A stretch of DNA of 64,000 nucleotides, taken from NCBI RefSeq assembly GCF_001307275.1, contig NZ_CP012831.1:2403501-2467500 (forward strand). Direction: 5' to 3'. Each line of letters opens with the position of its first letter. Position 1 is the stretch's first letter. This document shows positions 52,143-62,949 of this stretch, piece by piece. Source of the stretch: Pseudomonas fluorescens (GTDB taxonomy: Bacteria > Pseudomonadota > Gammaproteobacteria > Pseudomonadales > Pseudomonadaceae). The position numbers were made by a program, and so were the translations under genes. The notes beneath the pieces were generated by a model. It did no database searches. It was not told the DNA's origin and worked only from the letters and a program-made list of their open reading frames with translations.

Positions 52143-53675
52143 ATGTCTCTGCATCAAGTCGCCCGTTTCGCCGATGTTCGCGAAGACCGCGGCCTCGAAG
52201 TCAAAATCCACGACACGTCCATCCTGTTGCTGCGTTCAGGCGATCAGGTACGCGCATTTCAGGGTAAGTGCCCCCATGCCGGTGCCCCACTGGCCAAGGG
52301 CGCGGTGTGTCATGGACGGCTGATTTGCCCGTGGCACAAGGCGGCGTTCCGGGCTGAGGACGGCGCCCTGTGCGAGCCGCCAGCCCTCGACAGCCTGGCG
52401 CGCTATCACGTCGAAGTGCGCGGCGATGACGTCTGGGTCGATGACCAACCGCTGCCGGCCGATAAAATTCCGCCGGCCGATGACGCGCGCACCTTTGTCA
52501 TCATCGGCGCCGGAGCGGCGGGCACGGCTTGCGCGGCGGCGTTGCGGGAGAAGGGGTTTGGCGGCCGGATCCTGTTGATCGACCGCGAAGCCGAAGCCGG
52601 CTACGACCGTACGGTGCTGAGCAAATATGTATTGGCCGGCGACATGCCGGTCAACGAGACGGCACCGCTGCGCGATGAAACTTATTTCACCCAGCAACGC
52701 ATCGAAAGGCTCCACGGCGAGGTCACCCATTTGGACCCCGGTGCCCGGCAAATCCAGCTCGCCGATGGCCGGCGCCTGGACTATGACGCCGCGCTCATTG
52801 CCACCGGCGGGGAGCCGAAGACGCCAGCGCTGCCCGGCATCGATTTGCCGCAAGTCTTCGTGCTGCGTTCGATCGCCCATGCCCGGCAGATTCTCGACAC
52901 TGTGCGACCAGGGCAGCGGGCGGTGATCATTGGCGACAGTTTCATCGCCATGGAGGTGGCCTCGTCCCTGCGCAAGCGCGAGCTGAGCGTCACCGTCTTG
53001 GCCCGACACCCGGTGCCATTCGCCGCGCAATTGAGCGAGAGCGTCGGCCAGGCCATCCTGGCCCGGCACCGGGCCAACGGCGTGGTGTACCAGAGCGACG
53101 GCGAAGCGGCACGGATCGAGGGAACGCACAAGGTCGAAGCCGTGGTGCTGGATAACGGCCAGCGTTTGGCTGCGGACCTGGTGATCGTCGGCATCGGCGT
53201 GCACCCGGCCACCGAGCCGTTTGCCCAGTTGCCACGGGAACAGGACCAGTCGCTGTCCGTTGACGCTGGCATGCGTGTGGCTGATGGCTTATGGGCCGTG
53301 GGTGATATCGCGACATTTCCCCTGCACGGCACGCCTGTGCGCATCGAGCATTGGCGCCTGGCCCAGCAACAGGCGCGCATCGCCGCCGCGAACATGCTCG
53401 GCGGCGACGAGCGCTATCTGGACGTGCCGTTTTTCTGGACCTATCACTTTGGCAAACGCTACGACTACCTCGGGCACGCTGAACATTGGGACGAGGTGGA
53501 ATTCAAGGGCACGCCCGAGCATCCGCCCTTTATCGCCCTGCTGGGCAAGGACGGCCTCGTCGCCGCCGCCGTGGCCTGCGATGAAGGCCGGGCCATGGCA
53601 GCGCTGGCCCAGCGCATGAAGCAACCGTTGCCGGTGGACGAGGCATGGCGGCTGGTTCGGGATTTCTCGTCGTAG
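52143..53675 (+). CDS. Rieske ferredoxin-FAD/NAD reductase fusion (AIF-like)
   Basis: The protein has 510 residues. The N-terminal Rieske domain (about 1-100) holds both cluster motifs, CPHAG and CPWHKAAF. The FAD/NAD reductase domain (about 115-410) has VIIGAGAAGTACA and GVHPATEPF, with an AIF-like C-terminal domain (RFDYLGHAEHWDEVEFKG-type). It is close to apoptosis-inducing-factor-like and ferredoxin reductase proteins and should pass electrons from NAD(P)H to the cluster. The partner oxygenase is not nearby. Confidence 0.9.
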   Translation: MSLHQVARFADVREDRGLEVKIHDTSILLLRSGDQVRAFQGKCPHAGAPLAKGAVCHGRLICPWHKAAFRAEDGALCEPPALDSLARYHVEVRGDDVWVDDQPLPADKIPPADDARTFVIIGAGAAGTACAAALREKGFGGRILLIDREAEAGYDRTVLSKYVLAGDMPVNETAPLRDETYFTQQRIERLHGEVTHLDPGARQIQLADGRRLDYDAALIATGGEPKTPALPGIDLPQVFVLRSIAHARQILDTVRPGQRAVIIGDSFIAMEVASSLRKRELSVTVLARHPVPFAAQLSESVGQAILARHRANGVVYQSDGEAARIEGTHKVEAVVLDNGQRLAADLVIVGIGVHPATEPFAQLPREQDQSLSVDAGMRVADGLWAVGDIATFPLHGTPVRIEHWRLAQQQARIAAANMLGGDERYLDVPFFWTYHFGKRYDYLGHAEHWDEVEFKGTPEHPPFIALLGKDGLVAAAVACDEGRAMAALAQRMKQPLPVDEAWRLVRDFSS

Positions 53676-53698
53676 ATCTGCCCCACACCCCAAATCCA

Positions 53699-53787
53699 TG
53701 TGGGAGCGAGCTTGCTCGCGATAGCGGTGGATCAGTCACGTCAATGTGGCTTACGCGACGCCATCGCGAGCAAGCTCGCTCCCACAG
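53699..53787. repeat. REPIN
   Basis: A complete inverted GTGGGAGCGAGCTTGCTCGCG pair after the Rieske gene. Confidence 0.9.
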
Positions 53788-53831
53788 TTTTGTCTTGTGT
53801 TGACCGAAATATCCGCCACAACCCCAATCCC

Positions 53832-53864
53832 TCTGTGGGAGCGAGCTGGCTCGCGATGGCGGCG
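53832..53864. repeat. Single REP element
   Basis: One arm (CTGTGGGAGCGAGCTGGCTC variant) just downstream of the pgaD stop, without a partner. Confidence 0.85.
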
Positions 53865-53876
53865 GGTCAGCTTGCA

Positions 53877-54383
53877 TCAATGTACAGACTGATCGGCCGG
53901 CAAGTGGATAACCCGTGGTCGCTCCAATGGCGCCAGGGGCGGTGGCTGCAAATCCGGGCTGAGCAAGTGGAAATGCGGCACGACATGGCTGATGTCACCG
54001 TCCTGGTTGTTGTGGATGATCTTCGAGCCGGGCTGGCGCAGCGTGTCCAGGCGCTCGCCGGTCAACTTGAAACTGGCGCTCAAGCCCTGGTCATCCACCA
54101 CTGGCGCCGGCAGTCGGCGCTGGGCGAAGCTGCGGCTTTTGCGCTGTTGATAACGCGCCCAGGTAATCAGCAGCACCGCGTTGACCAACGCGATCCACCC
54201 ATAGACCTGCAAAGTCCCCAGTGTGTCGAACAGCGACCCTCCCAGGCGCGGGCCGGCTTGGCTGTCGAGCAGCGGCCACAGTCCGTTGACCAGCAAATAC
54301 AACAGCCCCACCCACGCCAGCACGGTGAAAAGCGCATCGATGACCACCAGAAAAGGTCGTTGCCGGGTCCTGACAATTTTCAT
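53877..54383 (-). CDS. pgaD: PgaD, poly-N-acetylglucosamine synthase accessory subunit
   Basis: The protein has 168 residues with two membrane helices (about 12-38, 60-80) and a cytoplasmic tail, the PgaD/HmsS layout. In E. coli PgaD with PgaC forms the c-di-GMP-activated synthase. Its start overlaps the pgaC stop by 4 bases. The C-terminal tail (about 90 residues) is longer than the E. coli protein. Confidence 0.88.
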   Translation of the reverse strand: MKIVRTRQRPFLVVIDALFTVLAWVGLLYLLVNGLWPLLDSQAGPRLGGSLFDTLGTLQVYGWIALVNAVLLITWARYQQRKSRSFAQRRLPAPVVDDQGLSASFKLTGERLDTLRQPGSKIIHNNQDGDISHVVPHFHLLSPDLQPPPLAPLERPRVIHLPADQSVH

Positions 54384-55735
54384 CGGATCACTTCCTCTTC
54401 CTGATCATCGAACGGTTTGATACCGCGATCCGGACTGATCCAGCGCGCACGCTTCTGATGCTGCCCGAACAGCACTTTGGGAAAGCTCACCAGGGTGGTG
54501 AAGAGGCTGATCAGCCAGAACACCAACGGGTACCAGACCACCCAGAACATGATGTGCCACAGGCCTTTTTCGTAGCGCCGATCGATCAGGATGCTCACCG
54601 CGAACTGCAGCAGGCACACCACGGCCAGCAACAGGCCGGTGAAGGCTGGCGGCATCAGGTGATCCACGGCGATGGCCGCTGGCATTTCGACGAATTTGCC
54701 GGCGCCCCAGAAGATCACCGACAGCAGGAAGGTAAACGCCCAGCCGGTGGACAGGCAGTATTCGAACAGCAGCGGCCACAGGTAGCGATGGCGGTATTGC
54801 CAGATGCCACGGATGTTCTTGAACAGCACCTCGGCGCCCCCCTGGGCCCAGCGCAGGCGTTGCCGCCACAGGCCGCGCAAGGTTTCGGGCATGAGGATCC
54901 AGCACAGCGCGCGCGGCTCGTAGAAGATGCTCCAGTGGTCCAGTTGCAGCTTCCAACTTATGTCGATGTCTTCGGTGATCATGTCCGGGCTCCAGTAGCC
55001 GACCCGGTGCAGGGCGGTGCGACGGAACGCAACGATCACGCCGGACACGGTGAAGATCCGCCCGAAGACCCGCTGGGTCCGCTTGATCAGGCCGATGATC
55101 GAGGAAAACTCGCCGACCTGGACCCGGCCTATCAAGGTCGAGCGGGTACGGATGCGCGGGTTGCCGGTCACCGCGCCGAGGCGGGCGTTGTCCAGCATCG
55201 GCGCCACCAGGTAAGCACAGGTGTTCGGCGCCAGCAGCGCGTCACCGTCGATGCACACCAGGTATTCGCTGCGCGCCGCGATGGCCCCCATACGCAGGGC
55301 CACAGCCTTGCCCTGGTTTTCCGCCAGGTGCAAGACGCGCAAGCGCGGGTCCTCGGCTGCCAGTTGGTCGAGCATCTGGGCGGTGTTGTCCTTGGAGCCG
55401 TCGTTGATGGCGATGACTTCGATGTTCGGATAATGCTGGCCCAGCGCCGCGTGAATGGTGTCGGCAACGTTGTCGCCTTCGTTGAAGCACGGAATCAGGA
55501 TGCTGATCAGCGGCTCGCCCGCCAGGGGCGGTGGCAAGGTGTCGTCCTTCCACGGCCAGTGGCGTTCCCAGTGCAGCCAGAAATACAGGCCACCGGCAAT
55601 CCACAGCCCGGACATGAACAGCGGGTAAAAGAACACGAAGTCCATCAGGAATTGCCCGGTGACCAGGAAGATCAGGCCCAGGGGCACCCCAAGGACGATC
55701 GCCAGCACCAGCAGGGCGAGCAGTCTGTCGAGCAT
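54380..55735 (-). CDS. pgaC: PgaC, poly-beta-1,6-N-acetylglucosamine synthase
   Basis: The protein has 451 residues. N-terminal membrane helices (about 5-55) precede a GT2 glycosyltransferase domain with [13 protein letters not shown], the DGDA metal motif ([10 protein letters not shown]) and the QRLRW motif. C-terminal helices complete the export channel. It makes PNAG, the biofilm polysaccharide, from UDP-GlcNAc. Third gene of pgaABCD, one base after pgaB. Confidence 0.96.
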   Translation of the reverse strand: MLDRLLALLVLAIVLGVPLGLIFLVTGQFLMDFVFFYPLFMSGLWIAGGLYFWLHWERHWPWKDDTLPPPLAGEPLISILIPCFNEGDNVADTIHAALGQHYPNIEVIAINDGSKDNTAQMLDQLAAEDPRLRVLHLAENQGKAVALRMGAIAARSEYLVCIDGDALLAPNTCAYLVAPMLDNARLGAVTGNPRIRTRSTLIGRVQVGEFSSIIGLIKRTQRVFGRIFTVSGVIVAFRRTALHRVGYWSPDMITEDIDISWKLQLDHWSIFYEPRALCWILMPETLRGLWRQRLRWAQGGAEVLFKNIRGIWQYRHRYLWPLLFEYCLSTGWAFTFLLSVIFWGAGKFVEMPAAIAVDHLMPPAFTGLLLAVVCLLQFAVSILIDRRYEKGLWHIMFWVVWYPLVFWLISLFTTLVSFPKVLFGQHQKRARWISPDRGIKPFDDQEEEVIR

Positions 55736-55736
55736 G

Positions 55737-57734
55737 TCAAGGATTCCACTTGTTGGAGAGCGCCGGCCGCACGGTTTTCACGGCGGGCTGGTCTTCGATG
55801 AAGTTGTCCGGGTAGTAGCCGAAGCTGGTCACGCCCTGGCGCTTGAGGCGCCCCATCCAGTCGGCCAGGAGTTCGCCGTCGATGTCGGCCACCGGTTGGC
55901 TGTCCCAATCTCGCGCCTGCAATTCGAACACCGTGCGCTTGAGTGCGCCGGGCCGGCTTTTGACGGTCTGGACCAGACGTTCCAACCATGGGCCGGACTG
56001 TGCGCGGGTCTGCTTTTCCATCAGCGGCATGGCCATCGGTGCCGTCCAGTCATAGGCGCCGAGGAAATCGTCGAGGTTCTGGGCGAACCAGGCTTCGCTT
56101 TGCGGGTTGAGCATCGGTTCGGCAAAGATATTGCGCGCCGTCAGCACCTGCGGACCACGAATCGCCCGGACCTTGGCGGTCAGCTCATGGGTGAAGTCGA
56201 TCAGGTAACGGCTCTTGAAGCGGGTCCAGCGTTGCATCGCCGCAGGATCGTCCCGCAGGGCGGCGATGGACGTCGGCAAACCGTGGGCGGCATAGACTTT
56301 CAGGGCCGCGGGGCTGGCGTCCTCGAAATCGGAGAACACCGCGTCGTCATGGTACAGAACGCCATCCAACGAACTCATCCGCGCCAGGTCCTCGTAGAGC
56401 TCGCCGATGACCTTGCGCACGTTCGGGTCGAACGGCGACAGGCGCACGTATTGGTCCGGGGCGACGCCGGTCTTGCCGGTTTCCGGATCCCAGCGCTGTA
56501 CCCGTGGCAACTTCGCGTCCAAGGCAAAACTGAGCACTGGCATCCAGGCATAGACCTTGGCGTTGGCCCGAGTGCGCAGTTGCCAGGCGACACGGTCGAA
56601 CAGGTCGGCCCGTACTGGCAGGTGACGGTTGGGGAAGTACAACGAGTGCACCAGACCATCGCCTTTGGGATCGGCAAAGGCTTGCAGGAACACCGTATTG
56701 GCGCCCAGGTCGGAAATGCGCTGGACCAACTTGCCGACGTTGGCTTCCTGCTGCACCGGGTCCGGGTCGTAGACATAGTCCAGATCGACATGCACCACGC
56801 GCATCGGGTCCATTGTCTGCACCGAGACGATGCTTTCGGCGAAATGGGCGCCATCCGGATCGGACGCCACCAGGAAGCGTGGGCCACTCATCAGGTTATC
56901 CAGGCTGTCGAGGCCGTCCTCCAAGGTCAGGGCCATTTGATAGCCTTCGCTGCCAATCACCTGCAACGCAGTACCGTCGGCTTCACCGTAAGGCCAGACC
57001 CAAACGCGCGGGCTATAACCGGCGACCTTGCGGATTTTCTCGGAAATGGCCGCCACGTCCTTGCGCAGGCGAGCCTGGAAATCGGCCTCGGTCTCATAGC
57101 GACCGGTGGCCGGATCGTAGCGCCGGGTCGTCGCCGCAGGTTGCTGGTTGCCTTGCGGGTTGGCGAGGATGCCTTTGTGATTGGCATCGGTGTGTGCGGC
57201 GATTTCCACCAGGCCCGATTTCGACACCTCGCGAATCTGCTCCCAGGTCAGGAACTCGGAACGCTTGCGCGGCACCCCGGCAAAATCCACCGTCTGGTTC
57301 AGCGGCGTATCGACCCAACTGCCGACCGGAGCCAGGATAGCCGGCCAGTTATAGGCACGCAGGATGGGCATGACGCGGGTATAGAAGCTCGAGTAGCCGT
57401 CGTCGAAACTCAGCAGCACCGCACGGGGCGGCAGTTCCGGGCCGCCATTGCGGGCCGTGATGATCTGGTCCACCGTGACCGGCTGGTAGTTGTTTTCCCG
57501 CAGCCACGCCAGTTGCTCGATCAGCCGCTCGGTACGCACGGCCACCAGCGCCTGGTCCGGGTCTCGGTCGTCGACATCATGGTAGGCGATGCCGAGCACA
57601 TGGTTCTTCGGCCACGGGGCGTCGTTGGCCGCCAGCGGACGCTGCGAAGGCGGCGTGAACGCCGGGGCTTGCTGGGCACAAGCGCTGATCAGCAAGACTC
57701 CCAGCAGGAGGATGAATCGCGAAATGACAGGCAT
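55737..57734 (-). CDS. pgaB: PgaB, PNAG N-deacetylase lipoprotein
   Basis: The protein has 665 residues from ATG 57734 ([12 protein letters not shown]); a TTG two codons earlier is the alternative. The lipobox LLISAC marks an outer-membrane lipoprotein. The NodB deacetylase domain (about 90-300) has the metal ligands in [13 protein letters not shown] and AHTDANH. The C-terminal glycoside-hydrolase-like domain (about 320-650) has [15 protein letters not shown]. It deacetylates and trims PNAG during export. Confidence 0.95.
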   Translation of the reverse strand: MPVISRFILLLGVLLISACAQQAPAFTPPSQRPLAANDAPWPKNHVLGIAYHDVDDRDPDQALVAVRTERLIEQLAWLRENNYQPVTVDQIITARNGGPELPPRAVLLSFDDGYSSFYTRVMPILRAYNWPAILAPVGSWVDTPLNQTVDFAGVPRKRSEFLTWEQIREVSKSGLVEIAAHTDANHKGILANPQGNQQPAATTRRYDPATGRYETEADFQARLRKDVAAISEKIRKVAGYSPRVWVWPYGEADGTALQVIGSEGYQMALTLEDGLDSLDNLMSGPRFLVASDPDGAHFAESIVSVQTMDPMRVVHVDLDYVYDPDPVQQEANVGKLVQRISDLGANTVFLQAFADPKGDGLVHSLYFPNRHLPVRADLFDRVAWQLRTRANAKVYAWMPVLSFALDAKLPRVQRWDPETGKTGVAPDQYVRLSPFDPNVRKVIGELYEDLARMSSLDGVLYHDDAVFSDFEDASPAALKVYAAHGLPTSIAALRDDPAAMQRWTRFKSRYLIDFTHELTAKVRAIRGPQVLTARNIFAEPMLNPQSEAWFAQNLDDFLGAYDWTAPMAMPLMEKQTRAQSGPWLERLVQTVKSRPGALKRTVFELQARDWDSQPVADIDGELLADWMGRLKRQGVTSFGYYPDNFIEDQPAVKTVRPALSNKWNP

Positions 57735-57746
57735 CTTCAAACTCTT

Positions 57747-60227
57747 CTAGAAGCGATAGGTGAGGTCGACAAGCAGGCGCAAATCGCTTTCGCGATCGCC
57801 GTCGTAGGGGCGGTTGAGCCAACTCAGCGCCGCACCTGCCTCCAGCACGTCGTTCCAGATGAAACGCTGGCCGTAGCCGAGCAATCCCATGGCCCCGGTG
57901 TTGTAGTCACGCTGGCTGTAGGTACCGGCACCGACCTGGAATTGCTGGCTCCACGTGGTTTCGTAGCGGCGATACAACACGTGGTTGGCGCTCACGGTCG
58001 GCATGACGCTGAAATCCGCTTTCGGGTTGAAATAGGGCACTTCGTTGGAACCGCTGTTGCGGCTGGCGCCGACTTCCAGACCCAGCTCCACTTGCAGGCG
58101 CGGGGTGCTGTAGATGCCCTCGCGGCCGGTCAGCTGGGTTTCGAGGCGGTTGTTGCCGTCACTGAAATGGGACGGGCTCAGCGCCAGTCGCCACTCGCGG
58201 CTTTCATTGGCCCGCCAGCGGACGAAACCACTCCCGCCGTTGGCGCGGATGCCGCTGTTGAGCGCCCGCAGCGGGGTATTGGCCGAGAGGTAATCCAGGC
58301 TGCCGCCGTATTGCCAGTGGTCGTCGATGTCTCGGGCCACGGCCACGCGCGCGCCCTGTTTGTCACCGGAGCCGTACGAGTGATTGGAGACCTCGGCCTC
58401 CAGGGTCATGTCCCGGGTGCGACGCTCCACGCCCAGGCGCTGCCAACGGTGGTGGCCAGTGCCTTCCTCGAAATCACCGGTGGCGTAGCCGGCACCGCCG
58501 AACAGCCGCCAGTCTTCATCGATGGGCGGGCTGTAGAGCAGCGTTTCGATACCAAAGTCCCGGCTACCAGTGACTGCACCGGCGTCACCGTTACCCCCGC
58601 CATAGCTCTTGCCGGTGTAGGCCTCGATGCGCAGCTCGGCCATGTCGTGTACCTCGCGCTGGCGCTGCAGACGTTTGACATGGGCGTTTTCCGGGTAGCG
58701 GGCGACCACGTCGTCGGTCAGTGCATCCAGCTGCCGCCACTCCTGCAAATCCATGGCGGCGCGGGCCTGGGCGATTTCCAGGTCACGGTTGCGCGGAATC
58801 GTCGCCTCGACTTCTTTGAGCAGGTTTTCCGAACGGCGCGGCCAGTCGCGGGCCTGGTACAGATCGGCCTGGGCCAGGCGCATGCCAGTATTGCCGGGGC
58901 CCTGGCTGACCAGGGTTTCCAGGCGTGCTTCGGCAGAGGGCAAGTCGGCGCCGTACGTGCCGGCCTGGGCGGCGAGTTGCTGGGCGTCCATCCATTCATC
59001 GTTGGGGTTGCCGATCGGCAGGCCCTTGAGTTCGATGCGCGGACGCTGGGCTTTCGCCATGTCTTCAGCCAGTGCACGGGCCTCTTCGGACTTTTCACTT
59101 TCCAGCAACGCATAGTAGAGCGCGGTGCTGTCTTCAAAACGCTCCGCGGGATCGGCATCCGGCGCGGTCAGGACCCGGCGGTACAGATCGACGGCGATCT
59201 CCGGCTCACGCTGTTCCAGATAGGAAGAGGCCACCCAGCGCAGGGCATAAGTGGGAATGCTCACGCCCTCGGCGATCAGCTTCTGGTATTCGGCAATCAC
59301 TTCTGCTCGACGGGCGCGGGCATTGAGCGCGCCCATGCGATCGATGCGCCAACGGAGTACGTCGTCATGGGCCTCGGTCACCGGGGTCCAGGTGGCGAGC
59401 AACTTGTCGTAGTCGGCCAGGGCGCGGTCGGCAATGACGAAGCGCTCCTGTTCGCTGCGACTGGCCATGTCCGCCAGGCGCACCCGCTCAGCGGCGACGT
59501 CACCCTCCAGGCGTCGTTGCACGCCACGGTCGATCAGCCCCGGCTGCAGACGCGCCAGGCGCAGCGCCGGCTCTGGCAGCCGTGCGCGTTGCAGGGCGTA
59601 GATGTATTCACGCGCAACCTCTGGGCTGTTGCCGGCGCGCGTGAAGGCCTGGTCGTATTCGAACAGCGCTTCGTGGGGGCTGTTGGCGCGGGTCAAGGCA
59701 TAACCCAGCGCCAGTCGACGCACCGGATCTGTCGGCTTGGCAGCGACCAGGGCCTTGGCGCGAGTGACGGCTTCGTCGGGCTGGCCTGCATCGGCCTGGG
59801 TCAAGGCCAGGCCAAGTTGCAAGTCGGGGTTCTGGGGATCGATCACCAAGGCCTGGCGATACAGATCCGCCGCCGAATCCCAACGTTTGAGGTTGCGGTA
59901 GGCACGAGCCGTTGCGGTCAGCGCCTGGACGGGCAGCGCTCGATTGCGGCCCTGGGTCTCATAAACCGACACCACCTCGCTATCGAGGCCGGCCCAGCTG
60001 GCGATCTGCAGGTGGTCACTGATCTGCGCGGCGCTGGCCTGGCCGGCCGGTACCTGGCGCAACGCAGTCAGCGCAGGCGTGTAATGGCCGGCACGGGCGT
60101 CGAGCACCATTTGGTCATAGACGGTATCGGCAAACGCCAGCATCGGCCAGCACAGTTGGCTGCACAGCGCGACGCGAAACAACGGGCGCAAACCACGTTG
60201 AACAAAAGGACCCACAGTACGCGGCAT
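57747..60227 (-). CDS. pgaA: PgaA, outer-membrane PNAG export porin
   Basis: The protein has 826 residues. A signal peptide (about 1-34) is followed by a TPR superhelix (about 40-480, e.g. NLKRWDSAADLYRQALVIDPQNPDLQLGLALTQADAGQ) and a C-terminal beta-barrel ending in LVDLTYRF. It binds deacetylated PNAG and passes it through the outer membrane. First gene of pgaABCD; its promoter should lie in 60228-60413, where no other gene is seen. Confidence 0.95.
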   Translation of the reverse strand: MPRTVGPFVQRGLRPLFRVALCSQLCWPMLAFADTVYDQMVLDARAGHYTPALTALRQVPAGQASAAQISDHLQIASWAGLDSEVVSVYETQGRNRALPVQALTATARAYRNLKRWDSAADLYRQALVIDPQNPDLQLGLALTQADAGQPDEAVTRAKALVAAKPTDPVRRLALGYALTRANSPHEALFEYDQAFTRAGNSPEVAREYIYALQRARLPEPALRLARLQPGLIDRGVQRRLEGDVAAERVRLADMASRSEQERFVIADRALADYDKLLATWTPVTEAHDDVLRWRIDRMGALNARARRAEVIAEYQKLIAEGVSIPTYALRWVASSYLEQREPEIAVDLYRRVLTAPDADPAERFEDSTALYYALLESEKSEEARALAEDMAKAQRPRIELKGLPIGNPNDEWMDAQQLAAQAGTYGADLPSAEARLETLVSQGPGNTGMRLAQADLYQARDWPRRSENLLKEVEATIPRNRDLEIAQARAAMDLQEWRQLDALTDDVVARYPENAHVKRLQRQREVHDMAELRIEAYTGKSYGGGNGDAGAVTGSRDFGIETLLYSPPIDEDWRLFGGAGYATGDFEEGTGHHRWQRLGVERRTRDMTLEAEVSNHSYGSGDKQGARVAVARDIDDHWQYGGSLDYLSANTPLRALNSGIRANGGSGFVRWRANESREWRLALSPSHFSDGNNRLETQLTGREGIYSTPRLQVELGLEVGASRNSGSNEVPYFNPKADFSVMPTVSANHVLYRRYETTWSQQFQVGAGTYSQRDYNTGAMGLLGYGQRFIWNDVLEAGAALSWLNRPYDGDRESDLRLLVDLTYRF

Positions 60228-60414
60228 TCGTCAGCATCCTTACATGGCCAGCCGGGTCGCAGTGCCCCCTTGCCCATCAAACAGGAAGCCGGATCAAAGG
60301 AATCCAGCCAAGCTCTAATGGGCCTAGTCTTGCACTCTCAGATGGGTCATCTTCAGGAACGCCACAATTCTTCAGAATCGATACAGATTTCGGCCCAGGG
60401 CTGATCGGTGGGCA

Positions 60415-60451
60415 TAAAAAAACCCGGCCGTGCGTCATGCACGGGCCGGGT
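60415..60451 (-). terminator. Rho-independent terminator after the DUF945 gene
   Basis: Stem ACCCGGCCGTGC/GCACGGGCCGGGT with a short loop; on the minus strand it is followed by seven T. It separates the DUF945 gene from pgaA. Confidence 0.88.
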
Positions 60452-60473
60452 CTTGGGTGTGACTTGAACGGGC

Positions 60474-61979
60474 TTACTGGATGGCGACGCCGCCGCCCAG
60501 TTTGCTCATCACAAATGCCGAGAATTGTTCAACGGTCATTTTCTGGCCATTGAAATCGACCTGGTTGTTGGCGTAGTGCAACTTGGTGACAACGTCGTTG
60601 CCTTCAAGGGTCGCCAATTGAGTGCCGACGGCCATGGCGCTGAACATATCGCTGGTAGCCGTGGCTTGATCGGCGATCAGCTTGGCATGCGTCTGGCCTT
60701 CCATTTGTGCCTGCACGGTCATCAGGTCGACCAGCATCGGCTTGGAAACCTTGAGATTGAAATCCAGCAGGGCGAGCAACTGACGTCCCAATTCCTCCGG
60801 CGGCAGGTCCATGGACTGCGGCTTGGTCAGATCAACGATCAGGCTGGCACGGCTTTCACCGTTGGCGGTACTGAACGACAGATTTTCCAAGGCCACCTGC
60901 GGAGCACCGGCCAAGAGTTTTTCCAGATCGGCCTTGACCTGTGCTTCCTCAGCTTCGGTCAGGCTCAACTCTGGCGTCGGCTCACCGGCTGCAGCGGCTT
61001 CGGCGGCCGCTTTTTCGTAGGGCTGCAGTTTGGTCTGGTAGATCTGCATCAGCGACATGGTGGCCGGGATGTCCAGGTTCTTCAGGCTGACCGCCATTTG
61101 TGCCGAACCAATGGTCTTGTCGTTGAACGACAACTCACCGATCTTGTAGTCGGCACGCCCCGAAGCACTGGTGCCGTTCTCGCTGCTGCTGTTCTTCATT
61201 TCGAAGTTCTTCAGGCCCAGCACCGACTTCGGCTCACCAAACGTGGCCTTGGTGCTGCTCATCAGCAGGGTGTTGTCACCCATGTAGTAACCGTATGAGC
61301 TTTTGCTCAGGTTACTGGCCAATGTAAGGCCATTCAGCTCGACCTGCACCGGCGTCTGATCTTCGGCAACGGTGGTCAACTTGAAGCTGTCCATGTAGCC
61401 ATCGGCCTTGACCTTCTGGCCTTGGGCGCTGGCGGCCAGGTCGATCTTGAGACCGGAGAAGGTGAGCTGGGACTGCTCATCCAACTTGGTGTCCAACGGC
61501 AGCAGCTCATAGGTGCCGTTGATGGATTCGTCGTAACCCAGATTGACCACACCTTTGAGCGGCGACTGGTCCTTGGTCGCAGCGAACCACTTGTCAGTCA
61601 GCGGATTGCGCTCAAGAGCGGTGTGACTGGTGGCCATGACCGGCAGCCACTTGAGCGTAATCAAGCGCGAGAATGGCAGTGGGCCGTGCTCGATCCGGTC
61701 GACGAAGAGCAGCTCGACCGACTCGCCGCCGAATATCTCGCCTTCGCCTTTGAGACGGTAGTGGGCGGTGCTGCTGAATGTGCCACGGTCCATGGAAACC
61801 AGCTCCAGGGCGGCTGTGCTGTTGGACCCGGACAAGGCTGTCTGCATCTGCTTATTGCTATCGGCAATAGCATTTTTCAACACGCCCTCGAGTTTGGTCC
61901 CGGTGTACCAGGCGCCACCCGCGCTGATAGCACCGACAGCCACAACGATTCCCAGAAGTACGCTTGCTGATTTATTCAT
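60474..61979 (-). CDS. YdgA/DUF945 family exported protein
   Basis: The protein has 501 residues. An N-terminal membrane anchor or signal (about 6-26, ASVLLGIVVAVGAISAGGAWYTG) precedes a long beta-rich DUF945 region (LELVSMDRGTFSSTAHYRLKGEGEI; MVDLMTVQAQ...). The family (E. coli YdgA, YihF) has no settled biochemical role; it is located in the cell envelope. It ends at a clear terminator. Confidence 0.87.
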   Translation of the reverse strand: MNKSASVLLGIVVAVGAISAGGAWYTGTKLEGVLKNAIADSNKQMQTALSGSNSTAALELVSMDRGTFSSTAHYRLKGEGEIFGGESVELLFVDRIEHGPLPFSRLITLKWLPVMATSHTALERNPLTDKWFAATKDQSPLKGVVNLGYDESINGTYELLPLDTKLDEQSQLTFSGLKIDLAASAQGQKVKADGYMDSFKLTTVAEDQTPVQVELNGLTLASNLSKSSYGYYMGDNTLLMSSTKATFGEPKSVLGLKNFEMKNSSSENGTSASGRADYKIGELSFNDKTIGSAQMAVSLKNLDIPATMSLMQIYQTKLQPYEKAAAEAAAAGEPTPELSLTEAEEAQVKADLEKLLAGAPQVALENLSFSTANGESRASLIVDLTKPQSMDLPPEELGRQLLALLDFNLKVSKPMLVDLMTVQAQMEGQTHAKLIADQATATSDMFSAMAVGTQLATLEGNDVVTKLHYANNQVDFNGQKMTVEQFSAFVMSKLGGGVAIQ

Positions 61980-62136
61980 GAGTGACCCGATCGATATCCA
62001 TGGTTGAAGAAAGCCGTCGTCTTCCCTGACCCGTCAAGGGGGTGGCTCGACGCCGCAAAGAGGAGGGGAGATTACCATCAGGCACCCCTGCGGGCCCAAT
62101 GTTTATAGGGGTAAAAACGTTTTCTTGAGAGGTGGT

Positions 62137-62772
62137 CTACGAATATTGGACTTCGATCTCATCGAGTTGATGGTCGAAAGTCTTGAGGCGGGCCGTCCAG
62201 GTGTACACCAGCACTTCGAAATCGCGATTGATCACCGCCGCACCCGATGACTCTGCGCGCGAATCGCAAAAGTCCAGTTGATAGCGCTCCCGGGCCATGG
62301 CGTTAGCCACGTCGCACAATTCACGGGCGTTGTTGAGCCAGTGCCAGCCGTCCTGGGTGACCTGCTTGTCCAATGCCGCACACTGGACTTTCAGGGCTTC
62401 CAGGCTTTTTTCCAGCGGGGTACCGGTGAGCTCGCCCATGACCTCCTGGAATGTGCGGCCAGGCTGCCAGTAACTGCCCCAGAAATAACGGTCAAACACC
62501 GTTTCTACGCGGCGCAACGCGACCTTGGTGTCCCAAATCAGCACCAGGGTCTTGCCTTGCTCGAGGTGTTTTTTCTTGATGCGTTGGCCCTGAAGCGAAG
62601 CCCAGGCCACGATTGCGATGGATATCACGCCAATCAACGCTGCCGCGCTATCGAGGAACAGCAGCGCCTTGTCGATTTGATGAGTGAGCATGACGCCATA
62701 GAAATAAGTGGCCGAAAGCAGCAGCAATGCTGCGGTGGCGCACCAAAAGCCGGGAGCATAAGGGTTTTTCAT
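62137..62772 (-). CDS. Hypothetical membrane protein
   Basis: The protein has 211 residues from ATG 62772 (MKNPYAPGFWCAT); upstream ATGs are possible. Two membrane helices (about 9-28, 35-60) at the N-terminus precede a soluble helical part (about 70-210). Function not recognised. The convergent-to-rRNA position is 177 bp from the 5S gene. Confidence 0.7.
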   Translation of the reverse strand: MKNPYAPGFWCATAALLLLSATYFYGVMLTHQIDKALLFLDSAAALIGVISIAIVAWASLQGQRIKKKHLEQGKTLVLIWDTKVALRRVETVFDRYFWGSYWQPGRTFQEVMGELTGTPLEKSLEALKVQCAALDKQVTQDGWHWLNNARELCDVANAMARERYQLDFCDSRAESSGAAVINRDFEVLVYTWTARLKTFDHQLDEIEVQYS

Positions 62773-62904
62773 TATTGGAATCCCCATGACCAGTGACGTC
62801 GTGGGCCCTCTTGGTCGCCAGAGCCCGACTCTCACAGCATAGCAACGGCATGGGGGGTTTGCCGGGGCATCAGAGGCTCGATCCGATTACTGGCCCAAAA
62901 CGAC

Positions 62905-62938
62905 AAAACCCCTGTCTGCGGAGGCAGACAGGGGTTCT
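62905..62938 (-). terminator. Terminator after the second 5S rRNA
   Basis: Stem AACCCCTGTCTGC/GCAGACAGGGGTT with a GGA-type loop, directly after the 5S gene on the minus strand. It ends the rrn operon. Confidence 0.85.
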
Positions 62939-62949
62939 GGGAATTCAAT

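Noticed and set aside
55659..60404. A 1581-codon open frame on the plus strand across the whole pga region
   Set aside because: It is the antisense of pgaA, pgaB and pgaC; GC-rich codon bias keeps the opposite frame open. Its product is low-complexity (many V, G, Q, H) with no domain, and pgaABC are clear genes.
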